From assembly GCA_040772045.1 (NCBI GenBank), contig JAXGYV010000002.1, positions 1 through 64,000 on the forward strand: a DNA stretch of 64,000 nt, in the 5' to 3' direction. Under the pieces are notes generated by a model, which was not told the DNA's origin, made no database searches, and was given only the letters and a program-made list of their open reading frames with translations. The translations under genes and the position numbers were made by a program. This document shows positions 26,394-37,916 of the stretch, one piece after another. Source of the stretch: JAXGYV01 sp040772045 (GTDB lineage Bacteria; Actinomycetota; Thermoleophilia; UBA2241). Position 1 is the first letter of the stretch; the number at the start of each line of letters is the position of its first letter.

Positions 26394-28196
26394 TCACTCC
26401 TCTACGGGGATGAGACGGATGGCATCGCGAAGGCGGCGCCTAATACCTTCAAGCTCGAGCAAACGAGCTTCCTCCTGACCATTATCGTCCGCCGGAGCCG
26501 AAACCGTGAGCCGGCTGCGCAGCCTGCGGATCAGCCGGCTCACATGCGCTTCCTGCAGGCGGAGATACAACTCCTCCAGCACGCGCTCGGTGAACTGCTC
26601 GCCCGACGATCGAACCACGATCTCCGCAACGATACCCTCGCCCGGAGCCGCCGCCGTATGTGTCTCTTGCCCCTTTTTCCCTGCTCGTTGGGCTTCTAAC
26701 CGTACCCTCACGGCCTCGAGGCCGTTGCGCCCTGCGGTGGATACGAAGTATGACTCGTCCACGGTGGCCAGGACCTCCGAACCGTGCTCGGGCAGCGCCA
26801 GACAAGCGGCGAGGAAGCGCGCCTCTAGATCGTGCTCGAGAGCGAGCAGCCGTATGGGGACGGCGGACCCGGCGCTGCCACCTGCACCCCTGCCGCCGAC
26901 GACAGAAAGGCCGCTCAGCAGGTGCCGGACGCTCTCTGGCGAGAGGCGGAGACTGTCGGCGACGTAGCGAACCTCTTCATCTCGCTCCAGCGGGCTTGCC
27001 GCCTGGGCGAGCACATCCCTGAGCAGGGTGAGGGCTCGAGTTCGTTCTTCAGGCTTCGCCAGATCGTGCGCGGAGAGCACGGTGCGGACGCGAAATTGTA
27101 GCAACGTCTGTGCGCGCTCGGCAAGCGCGCAGAAGTCGTCGGCCGAGCGCCCCGACTGGATGTAGTCGGCCGGGTCGAGCCCTTCTGGCACGCGCACCAC
27201 GCGAAGGGCCACGCCAAGGTCGCGCGACAGGCGGAGCGCGCGATCCATGGCCGCCAGTCCAGCGGCGTCCGCGTCGAAGCAGAGGAAGATGTTCGTGGTG
27301 TAGCGCTGGAGGCTCGCAAGCTGCTCCTCGGTGAGCGCCGTGCCCATGGATGCCACGACGTTGCGGATTCCGGCCTGCACCAGCGCCAGGACGTCCGTGT
27401 ATCCCTCCACCACGAAGACACGGTCTTCGCGGCGCGCGGGCTCGCGCGCCTTATCTAACCCAAAGAGGAGCCTCCCCTTCTGGTAGAGCTGTGTCTCCGG
27501 CGAGTTCAGGTACTTGGGCGTCTCGTCGGTCAGGGTCCGAGCGCCGAAACCGAGTACGCGGCCGCGCTCGTCCGTCAGGGGAAACATGAGGCGACCGCGG
27601 AAGCGATCGTAGACGGAGCCGCGGCCGCCTCGTACCACGAGCCCGGCATCGAGCAGCTCCCGCTCCGTGAACCCCCTAGCCAGCGCGGCGTCGTGCAGAC
27701 GCCGCCAGCCCGTGAAGGAGTAGCCCAGCCGGTACTCGCCGCAGACCTGTTCGCCGAGCGCGCGCCGCTGGAGATAGGCGCGCGCTGCCTCGGCGGCGCG
27801 CGCCTCTCGCAGCACGCGCTCGTAGTAGGAGCAGCTCTGCTCCAGCAGGCGGCGCAGCCGGTCCTTACGCCGCCGCGCGGCATCGTCGGGCCCGCCCTCC
27901 TCGTACCGTAACTCGATCCCGTAGCGTTCGGCCAGCGCTTCGACCGCGGCGGTAAAGTCGAGCCCTTCCTTCTTTTGGACGAAACCGAGGAGATCGCCCC
28001 CCTCACCGCAGCCAAAACAGTAGTAGAGCTTCTCCACTGGGTTCACGCTGAAGGACGGTGTCTTCTCCTCATGGAACGGACACAGGCCACTGTAGTTGGC
28101 ACCGGCTTTTCGCAGCTGCGTGTAGCGACCCACGATCTCCAGCATGTCGGCCGCCGCCAGCACCTGTTCTATGCTCGCCCGTTCAATGCGGGCCAT
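26394..28196 (-). CDS. dnaG: DNA primase
   Basis: 600 residues from the ATG at 28196. The N-terminal CHC2 zinc finger is CPFHEEKTPSFSVNP...YYCFGCGEGGD. The RNA-polymerase core has the FRGRLMFPL segment, and the TOPRIM domain carries VFVVEGYTDVLAL (catalytic Glu) and FLCFDADAAG (DxD). The C-terminal region is the DnaB-binding helical domain. DnaG synthesises RNA primers at the replication fork. It is directly upstream of rpoD. Confidence 0.97.
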   Translation of the reverse strand: MARIERASIEQVLAAADMLEIVGRYTQLRKAGANYSGLCPFHEEKTPSFSVNPVEKLYYCFGCGEGGDLLGFVQKKEGLDFTAAVEALAERYGIELRYEEGGPDDAARRRKDRLRRLLEQSCSYYERVLREARAAEAARAYLQRRALGEQVCGEYRLGYSFTGWRRLHDAALARGFTERELLDAGLVVRGGRGSVYDRFRGRLMFPLTDERGRVLGFGARTLTDETPKYLNSPETQLYQKGRLLFGLDKAREPARREDRVFVVEGYTDVLALVQAGIRNVVASMGTALTEEQLASLQRYTTNIFLCFDADAAGLAAMDRALRLSRDLGVALRVVRVPEGLDPADYIQSGRSADDFCALAERAQTLLQFRVRTVLSAHDLAKPEERTRALTLLRDVLAQAASPLERDEEVRYVADSLRLSPESVRHLLSGLSVVGGRGAGGSAGSAVPIRLLALEHDLEARFLAACLALPEHGSEVLATVDESYFVSTAGRNGLEAVRVRLEAQRAGKKGQETHTAAAPGEGIVAEIVVRSSGEQFTERVLEELYLRLQEAHVSRLIRRLRSRLTVSAPADDNGQEEARLLELEGIRRRLRDAIRLIPVEE

Positions 28197-28209
28197 GGCG
28201 CACCGTCCC

Positions 28210-28590
28210 TTACCCCCGCGACTCGCGATCCCGTCGGGTGAAGCTGGGACGCCTCGGCTGGCCCTCGTGATTCTGCCCCAGCGACGGCCGGCTGGCGAGA
28301 AACCGCAAGCCGGCCCGTAAACGACGCTGCCGAGCTCGGTTTGGCAACCGCCGCCCATCGCGCGGTGCGTAGTGTACGCCCAAACGGTCGAGGAGCCAGA
28401 CCAGCCCGGCCACTGTCGCCGGCAGCCACACCAGGTAAACCGGCACGAGAATGAGCAGGATACCACTGCCCGGGCCGAGGTCGCCGGCGAAGCGGAGATC
28501 CCGCAGCCCGAGGCTCATCGCCAGCGCCGCGGGCGTAGCCGCCACGAGCAGCGTGCCCAACACCGTCAGGAGGATGAGCGGTCGCTTCAT
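28210..28590 (-). CDS. small two-helix membrane protein of unknown function
   Basis: 126 residues. Hydrophobic segments at about 5-27 and 43-67 predict two transmembrane helices, and the C-terminal 55 residues are very basic (Arg-rich) and probably cytoplasmic. The start overlaps the stop of the GNAT gene by 4 bp, and dnaG begins 14 bp downstream. I recognise no family. The basic tail could bind nucleic acid or acidic lipid heads. Confidence 0.6.
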   Translation of the reverse strand: MKRPLILLTVLGTLLVAATPAALAMSLGLRDLRFAGDLGPGSGILLILVPVYLVWLPATVAGLVWLLDRLGVHYAPRDGRRLPNRARQRRLRAGLRFLASRPSLGQNHEGQPRRPSFTRRDRESRG

Positions 28591-29156
28591 GTGCCGCCGC
28601 CCACGACTCCCTGGAGCTCTTTGCCCAGCAGCAGCTCATCAACCAGTTCACCGGCGAGCGCGAGCTGTCCGGCACGTCGCCCCTCGCAGACGAACCCGCA
28701 GGCGCTTAGAAAGGCGAGCGCGGGTTCGTTGTGAGGAAGGGCCGAGGCGGTCATGCGACGAAAGCCGCTGTCCGCCGCCCATGCCACCGCTGCCCGCATG
28801 AGCAGCGTAGCGATCCCCTGACGGCGAGCATCGGGCGCCACGGCGACGCCGACCTCGCAGACGTGAGGCGAGTACGGATTTGCTGAGCCCGCGAGGGCCA
28901 GGTAGCCCGCAAGCCGCTTTCCTATATGCCCGCCGAGCAGCAGATGATCGTGCGCCGCGGCCGCCGCGCGTAACTCGGCGCGCACAAATCCAACACGCTC
29001 TTCTCCCGGACGACGCAGCAGCGGCCTGCTCGGCTCGCCGGCTACGGCGTCCAGCAGATCTCGCACCGCACGCGCCTGCGACGGCCCGACCGAGCGCACG
29101 AGAAGGTCGCGGCCGTCGCGCAGCGTGTACCGCTGAACTCCCCGCAGGATGACCAT
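28587..29156 (-). CDS. GNAT-family N-acetyltransferase
   Basis: 189 residues from the ATG at 29156, preceded by GGAAGG. The acetyl-CoA binding motif A is EVGVAVAPDARRQGIATLLM (R-x-x-G-x-A), followed by the motif-B region NEPALAFLSACGFV. The fold spans about residues 15-170. The substrate cannot be told. It is first in a short run ending at rpoD: GNAT, membrane protein, dnaG, rpoD. Confidence 0.85.
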   Translation of the reverse strand: MVILRGVQRYTLRDGRDLLVRSVGPSQARAVRDLLDAVAGEPSRPLLRRPGEERVGFVRAELRAAAAAHDHLLLGGHIGKRLAGYLALAGSANPYSPHVCEVGVAVAPDARRQGIATLLMRAAVAWAADSGFRRMTASALPHNEPALAFLSACGFVCEGRRAGQLALAGELVDELLLGKELQGVVGGGT

Positions 29157-29223
29157 GCCCACCTTCCGGGGGTGTGGCGAGTGGCGGGCGCCGGCCCCTA
29201 TGACCGGCGCCCGCCGGCCACTC

Positions 29224-31956
<2,733 letters not shown>

Positions 31957-32054
31957 AAACTCCTCCTGCCTCCACAAGCCGGGGCTCTTTCGGTACCCCC
32001 CGACTGCCGCGTTTCCAGTCGGCGGTGCGACCTAGGCCGCGCCGCCGACCCTCC

Positions 32055-34193
32055 TTAGATAGCCATGCGACCGAGATCGCCGATCGCTCCGAGCAGATCC
32101 CTGACCTCCGCAAGCTGAGCTAGGCGGTTAGCACGCACGGCGGGATCGGCGTCCATGACCAGTACGGCATCGAAATAGCGGTCGACGGTGGGTCGCAAGC
32201 CGGCTGCAGCCGTGAGCGCCCGCTCGATCGCCAGGTGCTCGAGTGCGCCGTGGATTGGCGCCACGGCCGCTCGGCAAGCGGTGAACAGCTCATTTTCGGC
32301 GGCGTCCGCGAACAGTGCCTGGTCTACACCATCGCCCTGCTCAGCCGCCTTCATCGCCAGCGAGGCACAGCGCGTGTACGCGACGGCCGCATCCTGAAGG
32401 GCAGGGGTCTCCCGCAGAGCGGCGAAAGCGCGCGCCCGCGCGGCTAGCCCAGGGATGTCCTCCGCCGAACTGCCGAACGCCGCCGCAACCACGTCGTACG
32501 GCACACCCTCCTCCAGCAACAACGCCTCGAGCCGCTCGCGAACGAAGGCGAACATCTCCTGCGCGCCATCCTCGCCGACCAGACCCTTGTGCTGCCGTTC
32601 ATAGGCCATACAAGCAGCATCCACGAGTGCTCGCAGTGAGAACCGCAGCGTGTACTGCAGCGAGATGCGGACGATGCCCATCGCCGCCCGTCGAAGGCCG
32701 TACGGATCGCGGGAGCCGCTTGGTTTCTCGCCGGCCACCCAGGCGCCGATGATGTTGTCGGCCTTATCGGCGACGGCCAGCAGGCCGCCGCTCAGCGTGC
32801 TGGGCACCGGCGCGGTGGCCGAGAGTGGCAGGTAGTGCTCCGCGACCGCACGGGCGACGGCCTCAGGGAAACCGCCTACTGTGGCGTACACCCCACCCAT
32901 CGTGCCCTGCAGCGAGGGAAACTCGATCACCACCTGGCTCACCAAGTCCGCTTTCGCGATGGCCGCCGCCTCGTCCAGCGTGGTACGCAACGCCGCATCC
33001 GCCGTCGTGCAGGAGCTCAGCCAGGCGGTCATCTCCCGCAGCCGGATCGTCTTCTCGGCCAGAGTACCGAGCCGTTCATGGAAGACGACCTTATCCAGTC
33101 GCCTCGCCATGTTCCGTAGGCCCTCGGCCGCATCTCGCTCGTACGCGAATTCGGCGTCGTCCAGCCGGCCTTCCAGGACACGCTGGTTGCCCCGCGTCAC
33201 CAGCTCTGCGAACGCGGGATCCGCGTTACTCACATAGAGGAAGACCGGCAGAAGCTGGCCATCCGGCGCACACACGGGGAAGTACCGCTGATGGCTCTGC
33301 ATCGCGGTGATCAGCACATCCGGCGGTAAACGCAACTTGGCGGCCGAGAACCGGCCGTTCTCCACGCTGGGCGACTCCACGAGATAGGTAGCCTCCGCCA
33401 GCACATCGCCGGGGTCGAGCCAGCGGCCACCCAACGCCTCCGCCCGTGCGGTGAGCCCGCTGAGAATAAGTTCGCGGCGACGCTCCTGGTCGACGATCAC
33501 CCGGTGTTCCTGGAGCGCCCGTTCGTACTCCTCCGCGTGCGCGATGATCACGGTGCCGCCGAGAGCACGGTGCCCCCGGGAGACGTCGCCGCTCACCAGA
33601 TCGTAGAAGGGGAACACGATCGTCTCGCTCTCCAGCTTGCAGACGAGCCAACGGATGGGTCTGCTGAACCGCAGGTAGTCGGTCTGATCGGCCGGCCGTG
33701 AGCCCCACCGCATGCCCCGAGGGACCTGCAGTGCCTCGATGAGGGCGCGAGAGACGCGCGGCAGCACCTCCGCCGCCGGCAGCCGTTCCGCCTCTACTCG
33801 GGCACACACAAAGGTGGTGCCGGCGACGGTCTCGCGACCCAGCTCGTCGACCGTCACTCCGCGCGAGCGGGCAAACCCCAGCCCAGCCTTCGTCGGCGCG
33901 CCATCTGGCCCGAAAGCAACGTCGGCCCGCGGCCCGCGGAACACTTGCGCACGTGCGCTCTGGCGCGCGGGTACACCAGTCACCTGCACGGCAACGCGAC
34001 GCGGTGACACGAGTACACGAAGCTGCTCGCCGGTGAAATCCGCCGACAGCAGGCGCTCGTCGCGCAACACACGCTGGACGAGGCCTTCCTGTTGGAGGCC
34101 CTCCTGTTGGTCGCCCCGGAGCTGCTGCAACAGGCTAGCGCAAACCTGGGCGGGCAGCTCCTCGCAGCCGATCTCCAGCAGCCACCTGCTCAT
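32055..34193 (-). CDS. glyS: glycyl-tRNA synthetase beta subunit
   Basis: 712 residues. The ATG at 34193 overlaps the glyQ stop (ATGA), which fixes the start. It begins WLLEIGCEELPA, typical for the subunit, contains RGHRALGG, HQRYFPV, VADKADNIIGAWVAGEKPSGSRDPYGLRR, and ends in the anticodon-binding DALR-like domain (VDRYFDAVLVMDAD). The beta subunit binds tRNA-Gly, and the alpha subunit holds the catalytic site. The bacterial alpha2beta2 form is present as split genes. Confidence 0.97.
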   Translation of the reverse strand: MSRWLLEIGCEELPAQVCASLLQQLRGDQQEGLQQEGLVQRVLRDERLLSADFTGEQLRVLVSPRRVAVQVTGVPARQSARAQVFRGPRADVAFGPDGAPTKAGLGFARSRGVTVDELGRETVAGTTFVCARVEAERLPAAEVLPRVSRALIEALQVPRGMRWGSRPADQTDYLRFSRPIRWLVCKLESETIVFPFYDLVSGDVSRGHRALGGTVIIAHAEEYERALQEHRVIVDQERRRELILSGLTARAEALGGRWLDPGDVLAEATYLVESPSVENGRFSAAKLRLPPDVLITAMQSHQRYFPVCAPDGQLLPVFLYVSNADPAFAELVTRGNQRVLEGRLDDAEFAYERDAAEGLRNMARRLDKVVFHERLGTLAEKTIRLREMTAWLSSCTTADAALRTTLDEAAAIAKADLVSQVVIEFPSLQGTMGGVYATVGGFPEAVARAVAEHYLPLSATAPVPSTLSGGLLAVADKADNIIGAWVAGEKPSGSRDPYGLRRAAMGIVRISLQYTLRFSLRALVDAACMAYERQHKGLVGEDGAQEMFAFVRERLEALLLEEGVPYDVVAAAFGSSAEDIPGLAARARAFAALRETPALQDAAVAYTRCASLAMKAAEQGDGVDQALFADAAENELFTACRAAVAPIHGALEHLAIERALTAAAGLRPTVDRYFDAVLVMDADPAVRANRLAQLAEVRDLLGAIGDLGRMAI

Positions 34194-35209
34194 CGACAAC
34201 CCTGTCCGGCAACGGTATCCGCCGCGCGCGCATCCGTGGGCGGCTGCGCGCGGCAGCCATCAGCCCGCTCGGCGTCGCCAGCGCCATCGGCGAGCTGCAG
34301 GTAGAGGTGCGCGACTTGGCGCGCCAGGTCGCGCACCCTCGCGATGTAGGCGGTGCGCTCGGTCACGCTGATCACGCCACGCGCATCGAGAAGATTGAAC
34401 GTGTGGCTGCACTTGAGCACGTGGTCGTACGCGGGCAGGGGCAGCCGCGCATCCAGGCAGCGTTGTGCCTCCAGCTCGTGATCGCGGAAGTGCCGCTGCA
34501 GCAGCGCCACGTCGCTGACCTCGAAGCCATAGGTGCTGAACTGACGTTCGCTCTCTCGGTAAACATCGCCGTACGTGATGGCCACGAGGCGCCCGTCTGG
34601 CTCCTCCCAGCGCGACCACAGGATGTCGAACACGCTGTCCACACCCTGGAGGTACATGGCGATGCGCTCCAAGCCGTACGTGAGCTCCACCGTGACGGGG
34701 TCGAGATCTACGCCGCCGCACTGCTGGAAGTAAGTGAACTGCGTGGCCTCCATGCCGTCGATCCAGACCTCCCAGCCAAGGCCCCAGGCGCCGAGCGTTG
34801 GTCCATCCCAGTTGTCTTCGACGAACCGCACGTCGTGCTCGGCGAGAACGATCCCCAGCGCCTCCAGGGAACGCAGATACACATCCTGGATGTCCGGCGG
34901 CGACGGCTTGAGGACTACCTGATACTGGTAGTAGTGGCCCAGACGGTAGGGATTTTCGCCGTAACGGCCGTCGGCGGGCCGCATGCTCGGCTCCACGTAG
35001 GCGGCCCGCCAGGGCCTGCTGCCCAGGCAGCGCAGGAACGTGGCGGGATTGAAGGTGCCGGCACCCACCTCGGTGTGGTAAGGCTGCATGATCACACAGC
35101 CCTGCCGCTCCCAGAAGGAGTGCAAGCGGCCGATGATCTGCTGATACGTCAACACCGGCGCGCCGGAATCTGTGGTGAGTGGCGGCAGAACGACCTCCAA
35201 AAAGGACAA
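34190..35209 (-). CDS. glyQ: glycyl-tRNA synthetase alpha subunit
   Basis: Up to 339 residues. Core class II synthetase motifs are clear: LTYQQIIGRLHSFWERQGC, QPYHTEVGAGTFNPATFLR, AYVEPSMRPADGRYGENPYR and YFQQCGGVDLDPV. The start is uncertain. The TTG at 35209 has no ribosome site, a CTG at 35188 has GGAGG exactly 5 nt upstream, and a GTG at 35155 gives an N-terminus closest to other GlyQ proteins. The C-terminal 35 residues extend beyond the usual end. No T-box leader is visible upstream. Confidence 0.93.
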   Translation of the reverse strand: MSFLEVVLPPLTTDSGAPVLTYQQIIGRLHSFWERQGCVIMQPYHTEVGAGTFNPATFLRCLGSRPWRAAYVEPSMRPADGRYGENPYRLGHYYQYQVVLKPSPPDIQDVYLRSLEALGIVLAEHDVRFVEDNWDGPTLGAWGLGWEVWIDGMEATQFTYFQQCGGVDLDPVTVELTYGLERIAMYLQGVDSVFDILWSRWEEPDGRLVAITYGDVYRESERQFSTYGFEVSDVALLQRHFRDHELEAQRCLDARLPLPAYDHVLKCSHTFNLLDARGVISVTERTAYIARVRDLARQVAHLYLQLADGAGDAERADGCRAQPPTDARAADTVAGQGCR

Positions 35210-35218
35210 GGGCGGCCG

Positions 35219-35237
35219 GCCCGGTCTCAGACCGGGC
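35219..35237 (-). terminator. hairpin terminator after the glycerate kinase gene
   Basis: GCCCGGTCT and AGACCGGGC form an inverted repeat around a single base, so the inner pairs open to make the loop. On the minus strand it is followed by TTGTCCTTTTT about 10 nt later. It separates the LarA-enolase-kinase operon from glyQS. Confidence 0.55.
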
Positions 35238-35292
35238 GGCCGATGCTATCACGCAGCTCCGCGTAGCGGCAAACGCGCGCGCGGAGCCTCAA

Positions 35293-36621
35293 TCACCCAG
35301 ACGTCAGGGCGATCTTCAAGTCATTGACGTTCGTCCCGGTAGATCCGGTGACCACGAGATCGCCGAGGGCGGTCAGAGCGTCCGCCGAGCGATGCTGGCG
35401 CAGCGCCTCGGCAAGATCGAACTCGCGCTCACGCGCGTTGGCCGCCGACAGATCGTCGACCAGACCACCAGCAGCGGACGTCGGTCCATCGGTTCCGTCT
35501 GAGTCCAGACAGAGGATGCAGCTCTCGCGTACCGCTCCGTCCATCTCGATAGCTGCCGTCAGCGCCGCCTCCTGATTCGGCCCTCCGGCCACCTCTCCAA
35601 ATCGCACACCGTTGAGATTCACTGTGTTCTCGCCGCCCGCGATGAGCGCACTCGGAGCAGGAGATGCCGTCAGCTCACGCGCCAGCCAGCGCCCCGCGTC
35701 CGACGCCTCGCCCTGGAGATCGGTAGTGAGCACGCTCGCTTCATAACCCAGCCGGCGAGCCTCCTCCGCAGCCGCAGCGCACATCATCTCCGGATCGGCG
35801 ACCACCAGGGTCTGCACATTCGGGAGCGACTTCGCCGTCTCGTAAGCCTCGTCGGCTCGGCGGAGCCATTCGCTCACCGTGGAGGGGAGCTGCTCCCACA
35901 GGGAGTACGCATCGCACACAGCCTGGGCGTCAGCGAACGTAGACCTGTCGGCCACAGTAAGATCCGTGACGTAGTCGAGATGATTGCCGACCACATCGGA
36001 GACGGTGAGATTGACGATGGGGCAACCGCACGCCGCACCAAGTCGGCCACCCTTGATGCATGAGATGTGCTTGCGTACATCGTTCATGGACTGGATGTCC
36101 GCGCCGCTCGACAGCAGGACGCGGTTGGTGGCCACCTTGTCCGTCAAGCTCACGCCCGGGGCGGGCACAACAGCCAGCGATGAGCTGCCACCGGTCACCA
36201 GCGCGAGGACCAAGTCGTCCGCGCTGGCCCGCCTGGCGATCTCCAGCAAGCGTTCGCCGCCTTTGAGGCTATCCTCGTCCGGGACGGGGTGCGACGCCTC
36301 CAAGACTTCGATGAAGCGTAACTGCCTGCCTTGGCCGCGCTTCACGACGACCGCACCATCTGCGATGCGGTCGCCAAGCAGCTCGTCCAGCACGGCAGCC
36401 ATACCGATCGTGGCCTTGCCCGCCCCCACGACCCATACACGACGGTTCGTGAGCTCGTACTTCTCGCCGTCTACAAGCAGCCAGTCGCCATCCCGCACAA
36501 CGCGACGTCTGACGAGCTCCCCCGGGTCGACCGCCCGCAGGGCGGCCGCGGCGATGCGCAAGCAATGCTCGCGCAACCGCCGACGGCCGTGACCCAGGAG
36601 CTCAGTTTCGCTTACAAACAT
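35293..36621 (-). CDS. glycerate 2-kinase, MOFRL family
   Basis: 442 residues. The GckA/TtuD-type fold is shown by VWVVGAGKATIGMAAVLDE, LALVTGGSSSL, ADIQSMNDVRKHIS...KGGRL (KGG motif), GGENTVNL, GGPNQEAAL, DSDGTDGPTSAAGG and the C-terminal GSTGTNVNDLKIAL. Known members phosphorylate D-glycerate at the 2-OH to give 2-phosphoglycerate, the enolase substrate. The gene starts 8 bp after the enolase-like gene, so kinase and lyase are made together. The true substrate may be a related 2-hydroxyacid. Confidence 0.88.
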   Translation of the reverse strand: MFVSETELLGHGRRRLREHCLRIAAAALRAVDPGELVRRRVVRDGDWLLVDGEKYELTNRRVWVVGAGKATIGMAAVLDELLGDRIADGAVVVKRGQGRQLRFIEVLEASHPVPDEDSLKGGERLLEIARRASADDLVLALVTGGSSSLAVVPAPGVSLTDKVATNRVLLSSGADIQSMNDVRKHISCIKGGRLGAACGCPIVNLTVSDVVGNHLDYVTDLTVADRSTFADAQAVCDAYSLWEQLPSTVSEWLRRADEAYETAKSLPNVQTLVVADPEMMCAAAAEEARRLGYEASVLTTDLQGEASDAGRWLARELTASPAPSALIAGGENTVNLNGVRFGEVAGGPNQEAALTAAIEMDGAVRESCILCLDSDGTDGPTSAAGGLVDDLSAANAREREFDLAEALRQHRSADALTALGDLVVTGSTGTNVNDLKIALTSG

Positions 36622-36629
36622 GCCGCCAA

Positions 36630-37916
36630 CTACGACCTGGCCACCGCGGGAGAGAAGGCGCGGCCAGGGTAGACTGCCTGGTCTCCGAGCCACTCCTCGA
36701 TCTCCAGCAGTCGGTTGTACTTGCTCGTACGCTCACCCCGTATGGGAGACCCGGTCTTGATCTGGCCGGCGTTGAGCGCTACAACAAGGTCGGCGATGAT
36801 CGGGTCTTCGGTCTCGCCAGACCGCTCGCTGACGCAGACGCCGTAGCCCGCGCGGAAAGCCGTCTCGGCCGCCTCAAAGGCTTCGCTCAGCGTGCCAATC
36901 TGGTTGACCTTCCACAAGAGAGCGTTGGCGGCGTTCAGCTCGACGCCCTTACGTACCAGCTCCGGGTTGGTGACGAACAGGTCGTCGCCGACGAGCTGCA
37001 CGCCCTGCGGCCCGAGCACCTGCGTGGCCTTCACCCAACCGTCCCAGTCCTCTTCATGAAGCGGGTCCTCGATGGACACCACGTTGTACGTACGGAAGAG
37101 ATCCTGGTAGAGGTCGATCATCGCCTCGGTGTCGTAGTACTCGCCGCCGATGAGGTACTCGCGACGCTCGGCGTCCCACAGATGCGTGGCCGCGCAGTCT
37201 AGCGCGTACACCATGTCGTCGGCGTACCCCGCCGCCGCCACGCCTTGCTGCAGAACCTCGAGAGCCTCGCGGACATCGCTGATCGGCGTGGCATAGCCAC
37301 CCTCGTCACCCGTATTGCCAGCGAGCTTGCCGTACTTGCCGACAACGATGTCGAACAGAGCCATGTGGCACTCGCTGCCCATGCGAAGCGACTCGCTGTA
37401 GCTGCTCGCTCCGACGGGCATGCAGATGAACTCCTGGAAGGCAAGGTCGTTGGAAGTAAGCTTGCCGCCGTTGATCAGGTTGAACATCGGCACCGGCAGA
37501 ACGCGGGAATCCGCACGCAGGTAACGGTGCAGTGGCAGACCCACGCACTCCGCGGCACAGCGAGCCGCGGCGAGCGAGACGCCGAGGATAGCGTTGGCGC
37601 CGAGGTTCTGCTTGTTGGGAGTACCATCCAGATCGCAGAGCAGGCGATCCAGAGCGACTTGGTCGGTCACGTCCACGCCGATCACGCGATCACGAATGAC
37701 CGTGCGCACGTTGTTCAGGGCCTTCTCGACATCCTTGCCCCCATACCACGCGCCGCCATCCCTGATCTCGACAGCCTCACGACTGCCCGTGGATCGGCCA
37801 GCAGGCACGTCCGCCCGGCCGACAGTGTCGCCAGCGTGGACGGACACTTGCACGGTGGGGTATCCACGGCAGTCGAGAATCCGTCGGGCACTAATGTCCG
37901 TGATGGCTGTCCTCAT
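36630..37916 (-). CDS. enolase-family protein lacking two active-site histidines
   Basis: 428 residues, aligned over its full length with enolase. Metal ligands are kept (Asp in YALDCAATHL, Glu in VSIEDPLHE, Asp in LVGDDLFVTN), as are the acid Glu in GDEGGY, the base Lys in LLWKVNQIG and the Lys in GQIKTGS. Two conserved residues differ: the His of NGGxHADNN is Leu (NGGKLTSND), and the His of SHRSGETED is Glu (SERSGETED). The flexible loop reads PAGRSTG instead of PSGASTG. It keeps catalytic chemistry but has an altered phosphate/carboxylate pocket, so it may act on a 2-phosphoglycerate analogue. It overlaps the LarA-like gene by 4 bp. Confidence 0.85.
   Translation of the reverse strand: MRTAITDISARRILDCRGYPTVQVSVHAGDTVGRADVPAGRSTGSREAVEIRDGGAWYGGKDVEKALNNVRTVIRDRVIGVDVTDQVALDRLLCDLDGTPNKQNLGANAILGVSLAAARCAAECVGLPLHRYLRADSRVLPVPMFNLINGGKLTSNDLAFQEFICMPVGASSYSESLRMGSECHMALFDIVVGKYGKLAGNTGDEGGYATPISDVREALEVLQQGVAAAGYADDMVYALDCAATHLWDAERREYLIGGEYYDTEAMIDLYQDLFRTYNVVSIEDPLHEEDWDGWVKATQVLGPQGVQLVGDDLFVTNPELVRKGVELNAANALLWKVNQIGTLSEAFEAAETAFRAGYGVCVSERSGETEDPIIADLVVALNAGQIKTGSPIRGERTSKYNRLLEIEEWLGDQAVYPGRAFSPAVARS

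Noticed and set aside
35210..35292. T-box leader for glyQS
   Set aside because: The 83-bp gap is too short for one and is filled by a terminator-like hairpin; no T-box sequence is present.
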